NCBI GenBank assembly: GCA_018993265.1
Contig: JAGKSW010000041.1
Coordinates: 18,447-82,446 of the forward strand
Direction: 5' to 3'
Length of the DNA stretch: 64,000 nt
Source of the DNA: Nostoc sp. TH1S01
GTDB taxonomy: Bacteria > Cyanobacteriota > Cyanobacteriia > Cyanobacteriales > Nostocaceae
Below are positions 9,801-17,912 of this stretch, piece by piece; position 1 is the first letter of the stretch, and every line of letters begins with the position of its first letter. A model generated the notes under the pieces. That model ran no database searches and was not told where the DNA came from. It saw only the letters and a program-made list of their open reading frames with translations. Made by a program: the position numbers and the translations under genes.

Positions 9801-10996
9801 ATAATCCTGTTCTCAGGATCATCAGGATGAACTATAAGTTTTAGTATTTGAGGTAATTTTATCTGACGTTCTTTGAGATACCATGCAGCCAGAAATTCAG
9901 CATAAGTTTGGTGCGCCCATCCTATACGGCTTAACTCACCACGAGATGAGAATAAACCAGTGTCTAAAACTTCGTCAACAGTTTCTTGCTTAATTTCAAA
10001 GTCTCTACTGTCAACATTTTCTGTTCCGTGACATATTCTCTCTTTGAGTACGTCATCATCTGGAACATCACCCCAGTCTATACCAGTCCAAATAGCAGAT
10101 TTATTACCAAAGATTGTAATAGCTGCAATCCTAGCGGCAACAATTAAACGCTGTTGCCTATCAAGTTCTCCTTTTAATTTTGATGAAACACGGCTTGAAT
10201 TTCGTTCTTCACAAAGCCAGAGACATCCTTCAAAATAAAGTTCATGTAGCCTTTGATTATCAGGAAATTTCCCACCGTGGCGATGATAAGTCTTGATAAG
10301 AAACTCTAATGTAATAGGCTTAATAGCCAAAGGTACAACATTTTTCTTATTAATTTCTTCTAAAAAGGCTTCAGAATCTTGGATACCAGCAATTTTTGCT
10401 GCTTGACTAACATCCACACGGCGAAGCGGAGCTAGTTTATAAATTCCTACATTATCTTTATCCCAAATTTCTTTTAATCCTTCTTCTAAGATGGCTGGCC
10501 AAACTGCTGTCCGGCAAGCAATACGCAGATTTAATCTGTTAATTTCATCACGATACTCTTTAAGTTCATCAATCAAGAGTGTGGCTAATGTATCTATACG
10601 TAATAAACACTCATCAAAGCTATCTAAAAAAATATGTAATTGATGATTACCTTGTAACCATTCATTAAATTTTGGATTGTTGAAGATTTTGTTAACTAAT
10701 CTCTTTTCATCTCCAATAGAACGGATATCTAGCGCAAGTACTTGACCACCTTGTTGTTGAATTTTACGGAAAATTTGTTTTTGCTGAGTTTCTAAAGCAC
10801 GGCTTTTGCCAATTCCTGGCTCACCCAGAAGTGCTAAACATGGTAAAGCTGATATCGCTTCAAAAGTCACTAAGTCTGGATTATAGATGTTTCCCCACTC
10901 AACTTCGGGGTCACACAGATAACCATCATAAGACAACTTAATCTGACTTGAACGAGGACACCAAAACCTTTTCCAGCCGTAATCTTGACTTGGCAT
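6899..10996 (-). CDS. NACHT/STAND-like NTPase with helical repeats and cyanobacterial C-terminal domain
   Basis: A 1365-residue protein. Residues ~45-300 form a P-loop NTPase: Walker A GEPGIGKS at 58-65 and Walker B FLDSFDE at 123-129, the D-x-F-D-E form typical of NACHT proteins. Residues ~430-1230 are an alpha-helical region of HEAT-like repeats with no catalytic motif seen. Residues ~1245-1365 form a separate module: an Asn-rich NFNNNVNAANINSTIYGDQ strand, then a helical EVEKQRVVTAAVEQVKQNP segment and an amphipathic tail. I have seen modules of this kind at the ends of many filamentous-cyanobacterial NTPases thought to act in biological conflict. Large NACHT-repeat proteins include antiphage sensors, but no effector domain is recognised here. 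The gene is alone and flanked by repeat arrays, suggesting an accessory island. Confidence 0.75.
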   Translation of the reverse strand: MPSQDYGWKRFWCPRSSQIKLSYDGYLCDPEVEWGNIYNPDLVTFEAISALPCLALLGEPGIGKSRALETQQKQIFRKIQQQGGQVLALDIRSIGDEKRLVNKIFNNPKFNEWLQGNHQLHIFLDSFDECLLRIDTLATLLIDELKEYRDEINRLNLRIACRTAVWPAILEEGLKEIWDKDNVGIYKLAPLRRVDVSQAAKIAGIQDSEAFLEEINKKNVVPLAIKPITLEFLIKTYHRHGGKFPDNQRLHELYFEGCLWLCEERNSSRVSSKLKGELDRQQRLIVAARIAAITIFGNKSAIWTGIDWGDVPDDDVLKERICHGTENVDSRDFEIKQETVDEVLDTGLFSSRGELSRIGWAHQTYAEFLAAWYLKERQIKLPQILKLIVHPDDPENRIIPQLYETVAWLASLLPEVFQEVMKTDPHVLLQSDVATASDNEKASLIESLLKLHNDEKLTYQYNTWLYQNLNHPNLPDQLLPYICYSTKSINARNVAIDIAEACNVKDVQEYLANVALDPQQHSWVRINAAEAVCNLGDEKTKARLKPLAVAKIKNDVEEQLKGFGLRAVWPVNITAQELFDTLIQPVSQSIGGRYQAFIARELAEHLQISDLPVALRWLEKQITRRDLHYPFGALSDAIMLKAWEHLYESEILEGFAKIAYLRLKKHDEIIGNIDETENSSFKQQLEVDECKRRQLIEEIISLLPDSEQEPLWLAGYSEYSSLTPLKQDFSWLFQRLQLSESERVQKIYAKLIRWKLDWNNSDQVSTVITASQHNCSLKAEFALELEPMELGSPRAEQAKVSYLELQNLLKPREKKPLLKPPPKQKVVAALERIESSHPELWWQVCAEMTLIPTSTRYNIDKIFEPDITKLPGWGEADTDTKVRIIKAAKAYLDAGEPETQTWLGTNNFSHPPFAGYQALHLLSKQEPDFIPTISSNIWVKWIPVILRSISFSDRNKEKNNEHEREIVRTAYQSIPNEFIETLIVLMMQHNYQPRTFYPNDVYRLTKNLLDEPLAKAIINNVKNEDLNAGMLEILLADIFTEEIDEARAFAVSLISPSVPMSGEARDKAVVAARTLILHADNFSWSIIWSAIQQDCEFGREVLRSIAFQAAADGEIEQHLKEEYVADLYIFLAEQYPDIEEHQHESEEIIGIQAVIVGEIDDVKMWKNYIPQRLQERGTVQAYEALRKIIRELPELKDKLQWRLLEAETLARRQTWQPFKPEEILQIVSNKIESQSTQIQANYLIMQEPSNPIINFNNNVNAANINSTIYGDQIQHNYAQEKNLIDAFDEIQQIFNRLTENYQPSTEVEKQRVVTAAVEQVKQNPTLMKRVELGGKAFIFEALQKASDQWWVSPFVKAIEAGIKGE

Positions 10997-11123
10997 TTTT
11001 ACTGAGAGTAGACAGAAAATATTTTTACTATACTAACTTAACTAAACTCTTAGTGATGTGTTATTGCGAATTAGACATTTAATATAAATTGCTTATACGA
11101 TCGCCTTCTTAACTTCATCTTTC

Positions 11124-11330
11124 AACCTTTGAACTCGAAATTTTGTCCTCAGAAGTCGGAAAGTCAAGCTTTTTACTCGAAACTTCGACTTCAGAACTCA
11201 AAACGCCAAGCTTTTTACTCCAAAAATCAAGCTCAGAACACGAAACGCCGAGCAAATTACTCCAACATCCGAGTTCTGAGCTTCAACGTTGCACCTTACA
11301 AGTGCAACTGTCGAGTTATTTTCTACAACG
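11124..11330. repeat. Degenerate 21-bp tandem repeat array 2
   Basis: About nine to ten units of ~21 bp. On the plus strand they read as blocks such as SFLLETS, TSELKTP, SFLLQKS, SSEHETP and SSELQRC. The array runs into the 3' end of the gene at 11323-11796. The surrounding sequence is duplicated at 12820-13197. The ~130 bases before it (10997-11123) hold nothing recognisable apart from the upstream region of the NTPase gene. Confidence 0.75.
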
Positions 11331-11796
11331 TTGCTGCTTCAGGCTTGGCTTTCCGGGATTTACGCGCAAATCTTTGCCCCATCTCCCCAACTACAGCATC
11401 TAATCCTCCCGTTTGTCCACTGGCTTTAGCATAGTTATATACCTGCAACGCGGCTGCATAAGCTTCACTACCCACCGCCAGAGAAGTATCATCAACCAAT
11501 TCTTGCAACTGAGTCAACGCCAGCAATAATGGATACAACGCTTCAAATAATTGCACATCCTTTCGCATCTCGTCTAAGTCAAAAGAACGTGGTAAAAACT
11601 CTGGGTTCTGTGTCGCTACCTCTAATGCTTTACTAACAAAGGCGCGGCTTTTATCTCCCATCTTGGGTAAAGCTTTGCGCTCTTCGTTACTCAAATCAAT
11701 TAAAAATGGTAGCTTTTCTTTGATTGTAGCGATCGCTTGCAACAACGCATCCTTATCTGTTGCACTCAGCGTTGCACTTACAGGACTCCTGGCCAT
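11323..11796 (-). CDS. Conserved hypothetical protein (all-helical)
   Basis: A 157-residue, largely helical, soluble protein that I do not recognise. It starts MARSPVSATLSATDKDALLQ, contains LPFLIDLSNEERKALPKMGDKSRAFV, and ends in a basic tail (RFARKSRKAKPEA). The pattern NEERKALPKMGDKS resembles short helical proteins found in many copies in bacterial genomes, with no function assigned. A 3'-terminal fragment of a second copy survives at 13030-13197, showing that the gene and its flanking repeat array were duplicated. The start is the ATG at 11794-11796. Confidence 0.7.
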   Translation of the reverse strand: MARSPVSATLSATDKDALLQAIATIKEKLPFLIDLSNEERKALPKMGDKSRAFVSKALEVATQNPEFLPRSFDLDEMRKDVQLFEALYPLLLALTQLQELVDDTSLAVGSEAYAAALQVYNYAKASGQTGGLDAVVGEMGQRFARKSRKAKPEAATL

Positions 11797-12060
11797 AGAC
11801 CTTGATCTCCAGTATGGGTTTCTGATTTAGAGTTCCCATATATACAAGCCAAATTTATAAGTATAAACACAGTTTTAATCGCATCAATGCTGTATTTCAG
11901 CGTCAACAGTGAAGATATTTCCAGATTATCTCTACTATTGATAGCATCACAAGTGAAGTTAGGCGATCGCACTCCTCAAACTTCCAAATACCCATCAAAG
12001 CCTAATAGCGATCCCTGCGGCGGACTGCGCCCATGCTACTTTCAATTACCATAAATTAAC

Positions 12061-12438
12061 CTAAGCAGGAATAACATTTACACCATATTGGCTAAACTGA
12101 GCATCTTTGCTAATAATTATCAAATTTTCGCTCATGGCCTGAGCGATCAACATTCTATCAAAAGGATCGTTATGATAATTTGGCAAACTTCCAGCTTTCA
12201 AACCATGTTCGATGGTAATTAAAAGTACTTCAAAGCAGTTCACCGAAATTGCTTCTGCAAGATTATCTGGTGCTGATAACTTGCCAATTGCTTTTTTAAT
12301 GGAAATTTCCCACGCACTAACTGCACTAACAAAAATTACATTTTCTGGATTAGCAATAATTTGTTTTGCTTCTGTAGACAGCTTGTTGTCATTATCTAAC
12401 CACCATAACAATGTATGTGTATCTAATAAATAATTCAT
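12061..12438 (-). CDS. vapC: PIN-domain toxin (VapC-type)
   Basis: A 125-residue PIN-domain ribonuclease of the size usual for VapC toxins. The acidic metal-binding residues are in place: D6 in MNYLLDTH, E44 in SAWEIS, and D91/D94 in HNDPFDRM. The final ISKDAQFSQYGV segment is characteristic of the DUF/COG3744 group. Such toxins cleave RNA (often tRNA) when freed from their antitoxin. The start codon overlaps the end of the antitoxin gene at base 12438, so the two are translationally coupled. The pair sits between the two copies of a local duplication. Confidence 0.9.
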   Translation of the reverse strand: MNYLLDTHTLLWWLDNDNKLSTEAKQIIANPENVIFVSAVSAWEISIKKAIGKLSAPDNLAEAISVNCFEVLLITIEHGLKAGSLPNYHNDPFDRMLIAQAMSENLIIISKDAQFSQYGVNVIPA

Positions 12439-12671
12439 TATTCACCCATAAAAGCATTAATAATTTCATTGGGTGTCACATCAAAATCATCAGCCATTTT
12501 TACCTTTCCAGCCCAAAAACCTGGAATTCGGTGAGTAGTATTAGGAGAATAACGAACCAATTTAACTAAAGGTTTACCAGCTTGACTAATAATTACTTCT
12601 TCACCCTGTAAGGCATATTCGATTAATTGAGAAAGATTACTTTCTGCTTCATTAATATTTGCTAATTTCAT
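12438..12671 (-). CDS. Antitoxin of Phd/YefM type (VapB-like)
   Basis: A 77-residue antitoxin beginning MKLANINEAESNLSQLIEYALQGEEVIISQAGKPL in general layout (Phd/YefM fold: N-terminal DNA-binding half, EAESNLSQLI helix, GKPLVKLV strand). The C-terminal half (FWAGKVKMADDFDVTPNEIINAFMG) would wrap the toxin. A TTG at 12684-12686 could add five residues, but the ATG at 12669-12671 fits homologous starts better. Neither has a clear Shine-Dalgarno sequence. The 14-bp palindrome at 12697-12710 immediately upstream is a probable autoregulatory operator. Confidence 0.85.
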   Translation of the reverse strand: MKLANINEAESNLSQLIEYALQGEEVIISQAGKPLVKLVRYSPNTTHRIPGFWAGKVKMADDFDVTPNEIINAFMGE

Positions 12672-12696
12672 TTTTTTAACTGCCAAATTTAGACTA

Positions 12697-12710
12697 ATAC
12701 TAATTAGTAT
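12697..12710. promoter_or_regulatory. Perfect 14-bp palindrome upstream of the toxin-antitoxin operon
   Basis: ATACTAATTAGTAT reads identically on both strands and lies 26 bp upstream of the antitoxin ATG. Type II toxin-antitoxin operons are normally repressed by the antitoxin or complex binding such palindromes, so operator function is inferred. No binding data are available. Confidence 0.5.
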
Positions 12711-12835
12711 AGAATATGTGATTTCCCCAGATAAAGTAAAACATTATAAATCAATGAAGTTAGGCGATCGCAATCCTACATCCCCAAAATTCCCATCCAA
12801 CCCAAACCGCGATCGCTCTGTTAACTTCACCCTTC

Positions 12836-13040
12836 AACCTTTGAACTCGAAACTTTGTCCTCAGAACTCGGAAAGTCAAGCTTTTTACTCGAAACTTCAA
12901 CATCCGGACTCAAAACGCCAAGCTTTTTACTCCAAAAACCAAGCTCAGAACACGAAACGTCGAGTAATTTACTTCAACATCCGAGTTCTGAGCTTCAACG
13001 TTGCACCTTACAAGTGCAACTGTCGAGTTATTTTCTACAA
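12836..13040. repeat. Degenerate 21-bp tandem repeat array 3
   Basis: This array closely matches array 2 (11124-11330) with scattered substitutions. The similarity extends at both ends: upstream to about 12815 and downstream through 13197. The two arrays are therefore copies made by one duplication of roughly 380 bp rather than independent expansions. Confidence 0.8.
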
Positions 13041-13197
13041 TGCTGCTGCTTCCGGCTTGGCTTTTTGAGATTTACGCGCAAACCTTTGCCCCATTTCCTC
13101 AACTACAGCATCTAATCCTCCCGTTTGTCCACTGGCTTTAGCATCGTTATATACCTGCAACGCGGCTGCATCAGCTTCACTACTCACCGCCAGAGAT
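13030..13197 (-). pseudogene. 3' fragment of a duplicated hypothetical gene
   Basis: The minus strand matches the last ~55 codons of the 11323-11796 gene (LAV..EADAAALQVYNDAKASGQTGG and onward) with several substitutions. The fragment stops abruptly at 13197-13200, where the MITE-like element 13201-13315 begins. It has no start codon and is a relic. Confidence 0.8.
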
Positions 13198-13200
13198 AGT

Positions 13201-13315
13201 TATAGCAATCCTATCTGAGTTGTGAAAAATATTCTTTTTAACGAACCGCAAAGGACGCAAAGGACACAAAGAAAGAGAAGAAAGAGAATTTCACAAATGA
13301 TTTAGGATTGCTATA
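13201..13315. repeat. MITE-like element with TATAGCAATCCTA ends (copy 1)
   Basis: The left end TATAGCAATCCTATCTGAGT is matched by the right end TGATTTAGGATTGCTATA as a terminal inverted repeat, 115 bp overall. The interior includes AACCGCAAAGGACGCAAAGG, a motif seen in many dispersed cyanobacterial repeats. A second element with the same ends but a different interior is at 52059-52162. Confidence 0.7.
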
Positions 13316-13349
13316 GTTCTATAAATGTTTAACAACTGATCAGTGTCAG

Positions 13350-14993
13350 CTAAGGACGTATTTTTTGGGAATAAAACGAAGCTGATTCTTGGTTTTTGGC
13401 ACAGTCTTGGGCAAACTTAATTAAATGATGTCCCACTAGCCCAACATGAATTAAGGACTCAATGTTCCCTGATTTGAGTGCAGGTTTAGCCATTTTCCAA
13501 AAAGTTTGGCGATAGTTACCAAATACACCAACACGCAATAAAATATTAGTTAAATAAGTTAAGCCTTTGCGAATATTTGCCCAGGAAGTCCGAGCGGGAC
13601 TGTTAGGTACAGCGATGCGATTTGGATAAGTATGTTCCATATTGTAGGCAAACCGCTGATAGAGAAACTCTGGCTGATATGCTTCGGTAATACAACGTTG
13701 CCACATCTCTACAACTTGCTGATATGGCATCAAAAACTCAACATTTGATTCCCGACTGTCATCAAAAACGATTCTTCCTTCTGCTTCTAACCTCCGCCAT
13801 AAAGGAGTTCTGGGCAACGCATGAAGTAGGTTGATTGTCAACATCGGAATTTGCGACAGCCGAATAAATTCGAGGATGCGGTCTGCGGTTTTTGGTGTAT
13901 CTGTATCTAACCCGATGATGATGCCTGATACGACTTCCATACCATAGCTATTCAAAACCTTAATAGCTTCTAAAATTGGCATACTGAGATTTTGATCTTT
14001 AGAAATCGAGTGCAGCGCCTCTGGTTCTGGGGTTTCAATACCGCAAAATACCGTACAAAAATAGGCTTCGCGCATCATCGCCAGCAGTTTTGGACTTTGC
14101 GCGAGGTTAAGGGTAGCTTCACAGGCAAATTGAATCGGATAGCCATTGCGCTTTTGCCAATCAATTAAGTGAGGTAATAGCTGCATCGTGGCGCGGCGAT
14201 CGCCCACAAAGTTATCATCAACAAAATATACTGCTCCGATATTCCCAGATTCAAGCATCGCATCCAGTTCCGCCAAAACTTGCTCTGGGGCTTTCATGCG
14301 CGGGTTTCTACCATAAAGTTCGGGAATATCACAAAACTCACAGCGATAAGGACAACCGCTAGAAAACTGCACATTTGCCAGAAAATAATGATTTAGATTC
14401 ACCAAATGATAAGCAGGAGTCGGGAATTCGCTTAAAGGTAAACGTTCCTTGGTTTCAAAGCGAATTTGTTGTGGTGGACGTTGGTGATATTGGTCGAGAT
14501 ACTCAATCATGCGATCGCTAGCATCTCCTAATTCACCCAAATGTAAAATATCAAAGTCAGGATAATATTCTGGACAGCCAGACACAGAAGGGCCGCCCAA
14601 AACAGTAATTTTGCCTTCCTGATGAGCAAGTTGATTAATTTGATTAATCTGCGGTTTTTGGATGTGCATACCACTGACAATCACCACATCCGCCCATTGA
14701 TAATCAGCTTTTTTGGCTGGGTGCAAATTTTCATCAATAAAGCGTACTTCCCATTCTGGCGGTAAGTAAGCCGCCACAATCAAAATTCCTTGGGGTGGCA
14801 TAAAAGCCCGAACATTACCCATCAATGGATAAGCATGATGAAACGTGCCGAAAGAACGGCTGTACTTAGGGAAGATGCAGAGAATGCGTCGATGATGTAA
14901 GGGAACGTAACGGGATTTTTTAGTAGTAGGAGCAGGTGTCAAATCAGTCCCTACAGGAATTTGCTTCTCAAAAGACTTTAACTGCACAGTCAT
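13350..14993 (-). CDS. B12-binding radical SAM protein (HpnP-like)
   Basis: A 547-residue enzyme. Residues ~35-170 form a cobalamin-binding-like Rossmann domain (FIDENL, VLGGPSVS). The radical SAM cluster motif CxxxCxxC is CPYRCEFC at residues 214-221, followed by GIETPE and a C-terminal DUF4070-type region. Members of this class methylate or rearrange unactivated carbons, with B12 as methyl carrier. The pattern RSFGTFHHAYPLMG..RAFMPPQG resembles the hopanoid C-2 methylase HpnP as I remember it, but several paralogous families share it and no hopanoid gene is adjacent. It is a monocistronic gene with a ~650-bp upstream gap. Confidence 0.8.
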   Translation of the reverse strand: MTVQLKSFEKQIPVGTDLTPAPTTKKSRYVPLHHRRILCIFPKYSRSFGTFHHAYPLMGNVRAFMPPQGILIVAAYLPPEWEVRFIDENLHPAKKADYQWADVVIVSGMHIQKPQINQINQLAHQEGKITVLGGPSVSGCPEYYPDFDILHLGELGDASDRMIEYLDQYHQRPPQQIRFETKERLPLSEFPTPAYHLVNLNHYFLANVQFSSGCPYRCEFCDIPELYGRNPRMKAPEQVLAELDAMLESGNIGAVYFVDDNFVGDRRATMQLLPHLIDWQKRNGYPIQFACEATLNLAQSPKLLAMMREAYFCTVFCGIETPEPEALHSISKDQNLSMPILEAIKVLNSYGMEVVSGIIIGLDTDTPKTADRILEFIRLSQIPMLTINLLHALPRTPLWRRLEAEGRIVFDDSRESNVEFLMPYQQVVEMWQRCITEAYQPEFLYQRFAYNMEHTYPNRIAVPNSPARTSWANIRKGLTYLTNILLRVGVFGNYRQTFWKMAKPALKSGNIESLIHVGLVGHHLIKFAQDCAKNQESASFYSQKIRP

Positions 14994-15697
14994 CGCTAAT
15001 TTTTCAACCAGAAAAAAGAGCAGCTAATTTCGGCAATAAATTGTCAAATTAGCTGTAATTTCAAAAAGCTTACTGTGATCTTTTAAAATTCTGTAACTGT
15101 CCAAATATACACCTTTTTCTAGAAGCACCAAATGATTGGGCATGGACAAGATAGATTCTCATCCTTTCTTTGTTTGATGCAATCGCATGAGGGTCTGTGA
15201 TGAATTTGATTAATTTTCTTGTGTGTCCGGCTTGGGGAGATGGTAGCGATCGCACTTTGCCATCGTCAGCCGCGTCACTGCCAAATTTGTATCTGAGGCT
15301 CGGTTGTCTCGACTACGCCGAGGGATAGATAAGCAGCGATTTCACCCACAACACCGCGATCTCTATTGAGAAAACACTAGTACAGTAAGGCGTACATAAA
15401 GCAACCACGATAAATTGCTGAAAAGCTTACTATGATGGTTTTTTCATTTCATACTTCAGACTTCATACTTCAGCCTTTTTGTACTAGTTACAATTCGAGG
15501 GTTTTGTGGATAAACTGCCACAAAAAATTCCTCAAATCCAGACTCTGTATCGAGTGTGACTGTTAATCAAGAAAAGGGATGTATTATGGAAAATCCTTAT
15601 GTAAAATTAGAAAGTCGCAAAAATTAAAAATTGCCAACAGTTCTAGCTAACAGTGCTAGAGTTTCAAAAATTAATTAAAAATTTTCAGCGGGTATCA
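14994..15697. other. Long intergenic region between divergent genes
   Basis: About 700 bp separate the divergent radical SAM and transglycosylase genes. An AAAGCTTACTRTGAT motif occurs twice (near 15067 and 15424). A TTCATAC/TTCAGAC heptamer-like tract lies at 15447-15476. I see no gene or RNA that I can support, though both promoters must lie here. Confidence 0.5.
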
Positions 15698-17899
15698 ATG
15701 CTGAAGCAACTCAAAAAAAACCAGGTTACTTTAATTATTGGCGCAGCAGTTTTTGCCTTTTCGGCTGGGGCAATGGTATCAGCACCAGAGATTGGCAAAA
15801 CATTAGCACAATGGCTGAAAATTAGTCAAAATCAGTCAGAACAGCTATCAGAAGCAAATAAAATCAAATCTGCTGTGTTTCCACTGGTAGCACAATCACC
15901 AGTGGAAAGAGCCGCAAAATTAGAAGCGATCGCTAAAGGCTCGGCTTCAGCAGACCGCAATCGCGCTCGTTATCTTTTAGCCAGTGATTTACTTGAAACC
16001 AGAGATGCCCAACAAGCCCTAGATTTATTGACGGGATTGGAAAAAGACTATCCTGTGTTAGCACCCTACATCTTGCTAAAACAAGCCCAAGCACAGGATA
16101 TGTTAGGTGAACAAGGCAAAGCTTCCGATTTGCGCCAAAAAGTCCTAAAAGTCTACCCCAAAGAAGCAGCAACGGCGAAAGCATTGTATTTAATTGGTCA
16201 GCCAGAAACTCAAGATAGGGCGATCGCGCAATTTCCTTCCCATCCCCTCACCTGGGAAATTATTCGCAAACGCTTGCAAGAAAATCCCCAACAGCCAAAT
16301 TTACAATTAATCTTGGCGAAATATGCCTACAATCAGCCAGGAATAGTTGGGATATTAGATCAATTGGTGAAACTGCCAAATCTCAAACCCGCCGATTGGG
16401 AGGTAATTGGCACAGCTTATTGGGAAAATACACAATTTCGCAAAGCAGCGATCGCTTATACTAAAGCCCCAAAAACACCCCAAACACTCTACCGGATAGG
16501 AAGAGGGTTACAAATAGGTGGTCAAAGCCAAGATAGAGAAAAAGCGATCGCTACCTACAAACAATTAGTACAACAATTCCCCGATGCTCAAGAAACGGGA
16601 ACTGCATTGTTACGTTTGGCAGACACCGCCAAAACCCGTAAAGATGCCATACCATATCTCAATCAAGTCATAGCGCAATTTCCAGAACAAGCCCCCACCG
16701 CATTAGCCACCAAGGCTAAAATTCTTCCTAGTCTGAACGATCAAAAATCGGCGCAACAAGCCTGGGATTTACTTCTTAGCAAGTATGGAAACTCCGATGA
16801 GGCGGCAGAATATCGTTGGCAGATTGCCTTAGATAAAGCCAAAGCCAAAGATTATGTTACCGCTTGGGAATGGGCGCAACCAATTACCACCAATAACCCT
16901 AACAGCATATTGGCTCCCAGAGCCGGGTTCTGGGTAGGGAAATGGGCTATTAAACTCGGCAAGCAACCAGAAGCTAAAACAGCTTTTGAGTATGTAGTTA
17001 GCCAGTTTCCTCAGTCTTATTATGCCTGGCGATCGGCTAATATTTTGGGGCTAAATGTCGGCAACTTTAACAATGTACGCGACCTAAATCCGGAAGTTGT
17101 TCAGCGCCAGCGCCCAGTTCCAACCGCCGGTTCAGATACCTTCAAAGAATTGTATTTATTAGGTCAAGACCGCGATGCTTGGTTGCAATGGGAAACGGAA
17201 TTTCTCAACAAAAAGCAGCCGACAGTTGCCGAACAATTTACTGAAGGGTTGATGCGTCTAGCTAGGGGCGAAAATCTTTCGGGAATAGATATTATTTCTA
17301 AATTGGAAGATAGAGAAACAGCCCAAGAAAAAGCCGAATATCAAACCTTAAGTAAACAAATCACTTACTGGCAAGCTCGTTATCCCTTTCCTTATCTCAA
17401 AGAAATTGAAAAATGGTCTGCCGAACGTAAACTAAATCCCTTACTAGTTACAGGTTTAATTCGTCAAGAATCGCGGTTTGAGCCGAAAATTAAATCAGTT
17501 GCTGGTGCTGTCGGTCTCATGCAAGTACTACCCAGCACAGGTCAATGGATAGCCTCAAAAAATAATTTGGATGGTAAAAACTTTGATTTAACCGTTCCCA
17601 ATGACAACATTAGTTTAGGTACATTGTATTTAGATTATACTCATCAGCAGTATGGTAATAATTCCTTGCTGGCTATAGCTAGTTATAATGCTGGCCCTGG
17701 TAATGTTTCTAAATGGTTGCAAACTCTTCCCAAAGAAGACCCTGATGAATTTGTGGAAGAAATTCCTTTTGATGAAACCAAAAATTATGTCCGCCAAGTT
17801 TTTGGTAACTATTGGAACTATCTGCGACTTTACAATCCAGAAATTTCTGGCATAGTGGCAAAATACTCAAAGGAACATCCAAAATTGCCAACTCAGTGA
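15698..17899 (+). CDS. Soluble lytic murein transglycosylase-like protein
   Basis: A 733-residue protein from the ATG at 15698; a GTG at 15653 would add 15 residues, but the ATG directly precedes the basic stretch and hydrophobic signal segment (LKQLKKNQVTLIIGAAVFAF). Residues ~60-540 are helical TPR-like repeats forming the U-shaped scaffold of Slt70-type enzymes. Residues ~570-700 are the SLT goose-lysozyme-like domain: catalytic Glu in IRQESRF near 590, then GAVGLMQVLPSTG and SYNAGPGNV. It would cleave peptidoglycan between MurNAc and GlcNAc with anhydro-ring formation in the periplasm. It is a single gene, followed by a hairpin at 17913-17937. Confidence 0.92.
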   Translation: MLKQLKKNQVTLIIGAAVFAFSAGAMVSAPEIGKTLAQWLKISQNQSEQLSEANKIKSAVFPLVAQSPVERAAKLEAIAKGSASADRNRARYLLASDLLETRDAQQALDLLTGLEKDYPVLAPYILLKQAQAQDMLGEQGKASDLRQKVLKVYPKEAATAKALYLIGQPETQDRAIAQFPSHPLTWEIIRKRLQENPQQPNLQLILAKYAYNQPGIVGILDQLVKLPNLKPADWEVIGTAYWENTQFRKAAIAYTKAPKTPQTLYRIGRGLQIGGQSQDREKAIATYKQLVQQFPDAQETGTALLRLADTAKTRKDAIPYLNQVIAQFPEQAPTALATKAKILPSLNDQKSAQQAWDLLLSKYGNSDEAAEYRWQIALDKAKAKDYVTAWEWAQPITTNNPNSILAPRAGFWVGKWAIKLGKQPEAKTAFEYVVSQFPQSYYAWRSANILGLNVGNFNNVRDLNPEVVQRQRPVPTAGSDTFKELYLLGQDRDAWLQWETEFLNKKQPTVAEQFTEGLMRLARGENLSGIDIISKLEDRETAQEKAEYQTLSKQITYWQARYPFPYLKEIEKWSAERKLNPLLVTGLIRQESRFEPKIKSVAGAVGLMQVLPSTGQWIASKNNLDGKNFDLTVPNDNISLGTLYLDYTHQQYGNNSLLAIASYNAGPGNVSKWLQTLPKEDPDEFVEEIPFDETKNYVRQVFGNYWNYLRLYNPEISGIVAKYSKEHPKLPTQ

Positions 17900-17912
17900 A
17901 TTTAAAATAATT

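Noticed and set aside
11129..11434. Small proteins across repeat array 2
   Set aside because: They overlap the antisense side of the hypothetical gene and repeat units. Two alternative frames are equally open.
11778..11972. 64-residue minus-strand protein upstream of the hypothetical gene
   Set aside because: No conserved features; it overlaps the start of the next gene in another frame.
12718..13115. Small proteins across repeat array 3
   Set aside because: A duplicated repeat with a gene remnant on the other strand; no independent coding evidence.
15070..15255. 61-residue minus-strand protein in the 15-kb gap
   Set aside because: No RBS, no pattern, and an irregular composition.
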